Positions 58,231 to 64,000 of a stretch of DNA of 64,000 bases are shown here, one piece after another (the stretch's first letter is position 1; each line of letters begins with the position of its first letter). The translations under genes were made by a program, and so were the position numbers. The stretch is from Rhinopomastus cyanomelas. Taxonomy: Eukaryota; Chordata; Aves; Bucerotiformes; Rhinopomastidae. Location: the NCBI GenBank assembly GCA_013400115.1, contig VXBP01004231.1:186001-250000 (forward strand), in the 5' to 3' direction. The notes under the pieces are model-generated. The model was not told where the DNA came from and did no database searches. It worked only from the letters and a program-made list of their open reading frames with translations.

Positions 58231-60825
58231 AATTCCTCAGCACGATTTTTCACTGCATAGAGCAGTCATTTCACTACAACGTAGATAGAGTTTGGGGAAT
58301 GTGACCCATTCAGGACAAAGCTCTACTTTCTGTTTCGATGATCTTTGCTGCTTCCAAGATCTCTAATTGAGTTATCAGGATATTTTGTCATTTGGCCATC
58401 TAGCCTTTAACCAAAAGAAAGTGATGGACAGGCTGAACCATGACTATTTTAAGATCATCTCCCCAGTCTCTGCTATAATTACCATCTGTTTCATGACTAT
58501 CACAGGGTAACAGACATTTCTAAGCTGCACCTTGACTTCTTCAGATCCCGGAAACCTGTTTCTGTCATTAGGTCCACTATGACAACTGAGATAGAAAAGC
58601 ACCAAAAAAGGTATTTCAAACAAAAGGTAAGGTCTTCACTGTAATGAAGCAGAATATTTTGGTATCAGAAATGAGGGTACATAAAATTCCTAATACTGGA
58701 TGACTTCAGCAAAAACATTACAGCTAATCCTTTGAGTATTTTTTTCCCAATTTACTATATAGGTTTTGTCTTTGTTTGGGAAGTGGTGGGAATAAGAAGA
58801 GAAAATCACTAGTATTTTACCTTCAGTGAAGTGTTGCTGACATGCTTTTTGCTTTGAATGAGTTTTATTTTTCTTGACAGTAGAGTCCTAAAATTTGGGG
58901 TCAATCAAGTTTCTGAAGGAAAAGAATTCCACATTAAGAACACTCATCTTTCTCTTTGCTTGAGAAAGGCTTTTAACGCTTCTTGCTGCCAACTATAAAA
59001 TATGGAGCGAAAGGGTGGGAACATTTAATATACTGGAGCCGAAACGAAAACCTAGACAATGAAGCATGAAATGAAGTATGCTTGATATCACAGAGAAAGA
59101 GAATTAACAAATAGGTAAGCAGAGAAAGTATGTAAAAGAACAATCCTTGTGACTGAAAGGACACTAGGATGATTGCATCTTGAGGAGGACCAGACCGAAG
59201 GTGGAATGTGTTTACGTAGCCATCAGAACGCTTAGGGATGCATCATAAAAATCTCTCTTCTCCTCTGAAGTATTTTCAAAGAGACACATGACTGGGTTGC
59301 ATGAAGAACACTTAGTGCTTCGGAGGTGTTATAACACAATTAATTGTGCTGCCCCGTTTGACAGTATTACATACTCGCCTCTTTTGAATGAAGGACACTT
59401 CTGTTTCCAGTGACAAGCTTTCTTAAGGAGAAACCACAACCAGAGAAACATAAAGAGTTTCCATAACCTTGTAATCACACATGTCATACACAATGTACTG
59501 TTCTCCCTCTTTGTAGCAGAAATGCTCAGAAATAATATAGAGTAGATGCTTCAAATTATGTTTTCTGTGACAGAAGTTAATTCTAAAGTAAGTATTCCCT
59601 GAAAGGGAACCAGAGAAAACATTTTTACATGTCTATCATTTGTCCTTAGAGGACACAAAGCAAATATGTTTTTAAAGCTTGACACTGGTATTATTCCGTG
59701 TGGCCTCCGGCTATATGCTTTTTCCAGTTTGTAGAATTGAAAGGATAAGAAAACAGCTTTGCATTAAGAGGAACACATTGTACAGGTTAATCATAACCGT
59801 GCAGAAGCCAGAATGCTGCCAACAAAATAATGGCGCGGCAGTGCCAGGGGAGTCACCGGGACAACTGTGAGGGAAGCTGTGGGAGAATAACGGCTCCTTT
59901 GCATGTGGGGAAGTATTTCAGGCATGTGCTTCTAGATTAATTATTGATGTGGCTGAAACAGAAGTTTTTACTACTGTCGACAATAGCAAATACTCGTAAA
60001 AATTTAATTGGCTAAAAGTTAATTTCAGTGTTCCTCAATCATGAAATGCATTAATTGAGAAGAGCCTTTTTTAAGATGTTTAAATTTTAAAAGGAAATAA
60101 AGCAGAAAAGCAGAATCAGGCAGGGGAATTCAACAAATGTAAAAATGTTGACAGAAGTGAGAGCCATTTCTTAGTCAATATTGTATCAATTAACCAAGTT
60201 AACCTTAGTCCCTGATGAGAACTAAGCAGAAAGGCATAATTTTCTCGTATGTCTGACTCACTCGCATTGTACATTACGTGTGTATAGGAGTGTAGACAAA
60301 TCAGGCAAACTGAAAGGCAGTGCCACATAGAATGTGGAAGAATGAGTCAAAATAGTGTTTGTAAGGATTTAAAATGTTCTAAATCCATTAAATAATAAAT
60401 AAATCATAAGCTGTACTGGTGGCAGTTGCTACTTTTGAAGCAGAGTGGCTAGTCTGCTTCCAGCTACAAGCTTTCCTTAGGCTGCCTTGAGACTAACAGA
60501 GAACCACTTGCCTGTATTCTAAACAAACAGCATCCCAAGCCATCAGTACAAGTACTTAGGAATTTTAGCTTTAACTAGGGAAAGTATAACTGCAAAAAAT
60601 TAAGAGCAAGGACCACATTCTTTGACAAGATGTGTGAGAACCAGCTGAGACTGACATAACGGCAACAACAGTCTTTTTAGTTAATACTGGCACTGAGTTT
60701 TCAATTCCGCGTGGCTGAGCGGCATAACATAGCCATATGTAAATAACCAAATGGAAAACTGCATTATTATTTGGGGGCAGGGCTTGTTAAAGGTTCTCTT
60801 CACTTACTGAGTTTGTACTCTGTGG
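58231..60825. other. Unique non-coding sequence
   Basis: No gene recognised; open frames are at most 70 codons. Contains a candidate conserved element at 59880-60070. Confidence 0.65.
59880..60070. promoter_or_regulatory. Candidate conserved non-coding element
   Basis: Motif-dense AT-rich stretch: CCTTTGCATG at 59897-59906 (octamer-like), AGATTAATTATTGATGTGG at 59934-59952 (homeodomain plus MEIS-like), TTTAATTGGC near 60003, and CTCAATCATGAAATGCATTA followed by ATTGAG near 60034-60059. Enhancer function is inferred only. Confidence 0.3.
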
Positions 60826-60893
60826 TGACAGGTTGGACTTGGTGATCTATGAGGTCTCTTCCAACCTTGATAATACTGTGATACTGTGATACT
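60826..60893 (+). mobile_element. CR1 LINE terminal fragment, variant tail
   Basis: TGACAGGTTGGACTTGGTGA, TCTATGAGGTCTCTTCCAAC and CTTGATAATACTGTGATACTG with a further GTGATACT unit. This is the plus-strand version of the variant tail seen on the minus strand at 47277-47326. Confidence 0.85.
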
Positions 60894-63168
60894 TTTAGTC
60901 CTGAACCAGTAACATCTCTGTATCTCTGAGAAGCTGTTGAAGTTTTGAGAGGGGACAATATAAAAGATAACAGCTGGCAATTTTACCACTGGGCCAACAG
61001 GACAGCCTTTGGTTCCCTTTGAATCCAGGGACTTGTGGGTAACTCAGGAAAAGCTCATGCATTTGCTCTGCTTGCCAAGGGTCTGAACACAGCAATAAAC
61101 TCACAGAAAGAGTGGACAAGGCCACTCATTTTCCAGATTTCTCATATAAGAAACTCTGGTGAAGCTTCCTTTGATGCTGGTATGGAAACCACAGAGGACT
61201 GTAAGTAAAAGTGTTCACAACACTATGAGATTCTCCCTAAATTCTGTGTTTTCTCTTTCTGAAGAACAGTGAGAGTGAAACATTTTAGTGACTCATTGAT
61301 GTTGTTGGGTCACTATTTCCTGTAGGTAGCTTCCTCCAACAGGAAAATATGTAAGTCCATTTCATTTCGTTATAGTAATATTGATGGTCATAGATAGAGG
61401 ATGTTTATTAAAAGTGAACAATTCTGTAATTTTCTTACTTTGTCTGTTAACAGGAAAAGAAAACACATTAGTGGTTGGTAAGGGCCAGGTTTTACATCTG
61501 TGATACAATTATTCATACAAACCTTCATTTGGACTCAACAGCACAGGAAATCTTCCTAGGATCATTTCAGCTGTACGGTTTTCATAGATAAGACACCCCC
61601 CGCCTCTAATGCTGTGATGGTTTGTGACCAGTGTGGCTACCTAACAGGTGCCCCAAAGCTCCTTCCCTTTGCACCTTATGCAGATTGATTACCTCATTGG
61701 GGTAATCTGCAGGTCTCTTCATGTGTAAGAGAGTTTAAGACATGCAAATGATGTAACACACGGCACAAGAGAAATCAATGCACAGTCTTTTGTTTGCATA
61801 GTTCCACTAACGTCAATAACACTGTAACTAATTAAGATCAATAATATTACCCATTGAGAATAAATTATGTGCAGTGTGAAGTCTGGATTTTGTAGGAGAA
61901 ATTTTTCAGCTGTTCTTATGAAAAAGGCTCTGACGCACACAGCCAGTGGCAAAGGTGTCAGGCAGTGTGTGCTCCTGCTTGACTGAAGCTGGATCACTTA
62001 TTAAAAGTCTTCTAAGGAGCTTATTCGTACAGAAGCTCAAGATTTGGTCTGAAAAGGCTGCTTCATGGGTTAATGTATTCACCTATAAATAAAAGCAGTG
62101 ACAGCCCTCCTGTCAGGACATGCTGATGGACGGTTCCTTTTTCCACCATTACAGCCTTGTGAATGTGGGAAAATTAATTTAAGTGGTAGTTAATTTCTAA
62201 TGAATTCCATTCAAGCGGTTAATATGGTCCCTTGATGTTATGGTAACCTTCATGGATCATTGCATTATGTAAATAAATTCTACTTTATGCTGGTTTATTA
62301 AAAAAAGAAAGATTGGTGATTCCAGTCAAACCTTCACGTATACAAACACGCCTAAGATTTTGTAAGAAATCACTAAAAATAGACTGTTTGAGAGGAGTAC
62401 ACTTGATGCCCCACAAAGCAGATCATTCATCTTTATAAGACATCTAATTTTTGTATAATTTTGGCAGGATCATCCATTATTTGGAGCTGAGAATATGAAG
62501 ACTTTTGGAAAGGAAACTCTTCACTCAGAATCACATTACAGATGAAGCCTGAGTGTCCTTGAGGGCCTTTCCAAGCCCTTAGATCAGCTGCTTTGCGCAG
62601 GCATGAATCACTGGACAGGCTTCACACATTCCAGCTCCCACCTTGTCTCCTCTTGTGGGAAGAGCGTCCTGACAGGCTGTGCTCTGCAGAGAACATACAG
62701 CACATCTTACTCCCCATATTTTCCTGTTTCCTTCAGTGAGGTTTAGATCAGGCTCATTGTATTTTACTGAAATTCTAAAGTTTTCTTTAAAAAAGTGGGC
62801 AATATTTACTTCCTAATGTTAATGCATTCCAGTACCCAAGCTCATGTGCCTGTGCCTTCTGAAAGGTTGTGAGGGTTCCTTTTATTGTGTCATAGAAGCT
62901 ACTGTAGGATATAAACCCCCTTGTGTAGCACAGAGCCCACTGTGGTGGGTACACCGGGTGGCTAAGGAACACCTGCAGAGTTTGACACTCCTGACACCAT
63001 GTGTTGAAACGAAACTTTCCTTGTCCTCATCAGGAACTGAGCACACCTTAGGTAGTGTTTTAAAGCACATGGCTTTCTCTTGTGGAAATATGACCCCTTG
63101 GTCTAAACTTGGGGCAGATGGGACAGGAAGACAGGAAATAGCCTTGGCACTTATTTCATGTTTCAAAT
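60894..63168. other. Unique non-coding sequence
   Basis: No gene recognised; open frames reach 103 codons on the minus strand and an overlapping longer plus-strand frame, all without domains. Contains a candidate conserved element at 62150-62300. Confidence 0.63.
62150..62300. promoter_or_regulatory. Candidate conserved non-coding element
   Basis: Ordered sites in a short span: AGTTAATTTCTAATGAATTC near 62188-62207, CATTCAAGCGGTTAATATGG near 62208-62227 (NKX-like AAGCGG plus homeodomain), and TTGCATTATGTAAATAAATT near 62260-62279 (octamer or C/EBP-like with a FOX site GTAAATAAA). No repeat signature. Function is inference. Confidence 0.28.
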
Positions 63169-63702
63169 ATCTACTCTGCCCTAGTGAGACCACATCTGGA
63201 GTATTCTGTCCAGTTCTGGGCCCCTTGGTTCAAGAAGGACATGGAGCTGCTGCAGGGAATCCAGTGTAGAGCAACGAGGATGATGAAGGAAATAGAACAC
63301 CTCCCTTATAAGGAAAGGCTGAGCGAGGTGAGTCTCTTTAGCTTGGAGAAGAGGAGACTGGGGGGTGACCGCATTAATGTCTACAAAGATGTGAAGGGTG
63401 GGTGTCAGGAGGACGGAGCCAGGCTCTTCTCAATGTCATCTAGTAATAGGACGAGAGGCAGTGGGTATAAGCTGGAACACAGGAAGTTCCACATAAATAT
63501 GAGAAGGAACTTCTTCCCAGTGAGGGTGACAGAGCACTGGAACAGGCTGCCCAGGGTGGTTGTGGAGTCTCCTTCTCTGGAGATGCTTAAAACCTGCCTG
63601 GAAATGTTCCTGAGTGACTTGGTCCTCTGCTGTGTCAGGGAGATTGTACTAGACGATCTTCTGAGGTCCCTTCCAAACCCTAAAAATTCTATGAATGTAT
63701 GA
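63169..63702 (+). pseudogene. CR1 ORF2 C-terminal fragment, frame open
   Basis: One open frame covers the CR1 ORF2 C-terminus: VRPHLEYSVQFWAPWFKKD, then MMKEIEHLPYKERLSEVSLF, LEKRRLGGDRINVYKDVKGG, CQEDGARLFSMSSSNRTRG, NMRRNFFPVRVTEHWNRLP, and on through the terminal repeat to a TGA at 63700-63702. The catalytic RT and endonuclease parts are missing, so it cannot mobilise anything. It has no start codon of its own and no promoter context. The open frame indicates a fairly young insertion, not host function. Confidence 0.88.
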
Positions 63703-63703
63703 T
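63169..63703 (+). mobile_element. CR1 LINE, 3' 0.53 kb, best preserved frame
   Basis: Plus-strand, 5'-truncated CR1 starting at ATCTACTCTGCCCTAGTGAG and running to the terminus (GATCTTCTGAGGTCCCTTCC, then ATTCTATGAATGTATGA). It is of the common group and its ORF2 C-terminal frame is uninterrupted. The upstream junction with unique sequence at 63168/63169 is sharp. Confidence 0.95.
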
Positions 63704-64000
63704 CAAAGACCCCAAAACATGAATTTTAAGGTTGGTAGGGAAGTGACTAAAAGTGAAGTGTTAAGTGAGTGTGCAAAACTCTCAAATATTTATTGGGTAG
63801 AGAAGCTGACTGCACGTCCCTTCTGATTTAGCACAAAGAGCAAGATGTTCAAACATGCAGGCAAGGTAGCAACAGGGCACCAACATGAAGGAAAATGGAA
63901 ATACTGTATAAAAGGTAAAAATCACCGTGAACTGAAGGAAAGTAGGCTACTGGCTACTTTAGAACAAAGACCTGTGAATGCTGGTGTCTCAGGTAAGGAT
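63704..64000. other. Unique non-coding sequence
   Basis: Nothing recognised in the last 300 bases beyond ordinary AT-leaning sequence. Confidence 0.65.

Noticed and set aside
1..64000. CRISPR arrays, bacterial operons, phage or other prokaryotic systems, and tRNA or rRNA genes
   Set aside because: No regularly spaced repeats, ribosome-binding-site-led gene series or tRNA-like cloverleaf sequences were seen; the CR1 content marks avian nuclear DNA.

Overview
This window reads as non-coding DNA from a neognath bird. The evidence is the repeat content. Nearly every recognisable interspersed repeat is a CR1 LINE with the characteristic 3' terminus (a block like GATGATCTTTCGAGGTCCC followed by one or more ATTCTATG-type tail units). 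No Alu/L1-like sequence or abundant SINE is visible, and the unique DNA between repeats is AT-leaning and long. The exact species cannot be fixed from the sequence. Most of the better preserved CR1 copies share one diagnostic 3' end, which points to a lineage-specific expansion.

I found no protein-coding host gene, no convincing exon with splice sites, and no tRNA or rRNA gene. Open frames in unique sequence reach about 186 codons, but they overlap open frames on other strands or frames, run into CR1 tails, or lack any recognisable domain. The window is best described as a gene desert or the interior of a very large intron. The only recognisable protein remnants are pieces of CR1 ORF2 (reverse transcriptase and C-terminal region) at about 13.3-14.1, 17.6-17.9, 51.8-53.2 and 63.2-63.7 kb.

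Layout: 0-13 kb is unique sequence with two short CR1 tails and a CpG-dense segment near 8 kb. A minus-strand CR1 of about 0.8 kb lies at 13.3-14.1 kb, and a 38-bp minisatellite inside a GC-richer block at 15.6-15.8 kb. CR1 pieces follow at 17.6, 21.9, 22.9-23.1, 27.4, 29.3-29.6, 33.0, 34.6 and 35.7-36.1 kb. A second CpG-dense block lies at 34.1-34.4 kb. From 36 to 51 kb there are an old minus-strand CR1 (42.9 kb), a probable very old CR1 (46.4 kb), a three-part CR1 cluster (47.3-47.6 kb) and a short tail (50.0 kb). The largest CR1 copy (51.8-53.2 kb) still shows reverse transcriptase motifs A and C, but in different frames. Further CR1 pieces lie at 55.1, 58.1, 60.8 and 63.2 kb; the last has an uninterrupted frame of at least 172 codons.

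The most notable observations are a recurrent arrangement in which a short minus-strand CR1 tail lies just left of a plus-strand CR1 copy (four times), an inverted-plus-direct duplication inside the large CR1 copy, a minisatellite, two CpG-dense candidate promoters or enhancers, several homeodomain-site-rich segments that look like conserved non-coding elements, two strong perfect palindromes, and a good CTCF-like motif. Functional readings of non-repeat segments are inference and need a multi-species alignment or chromatin data.
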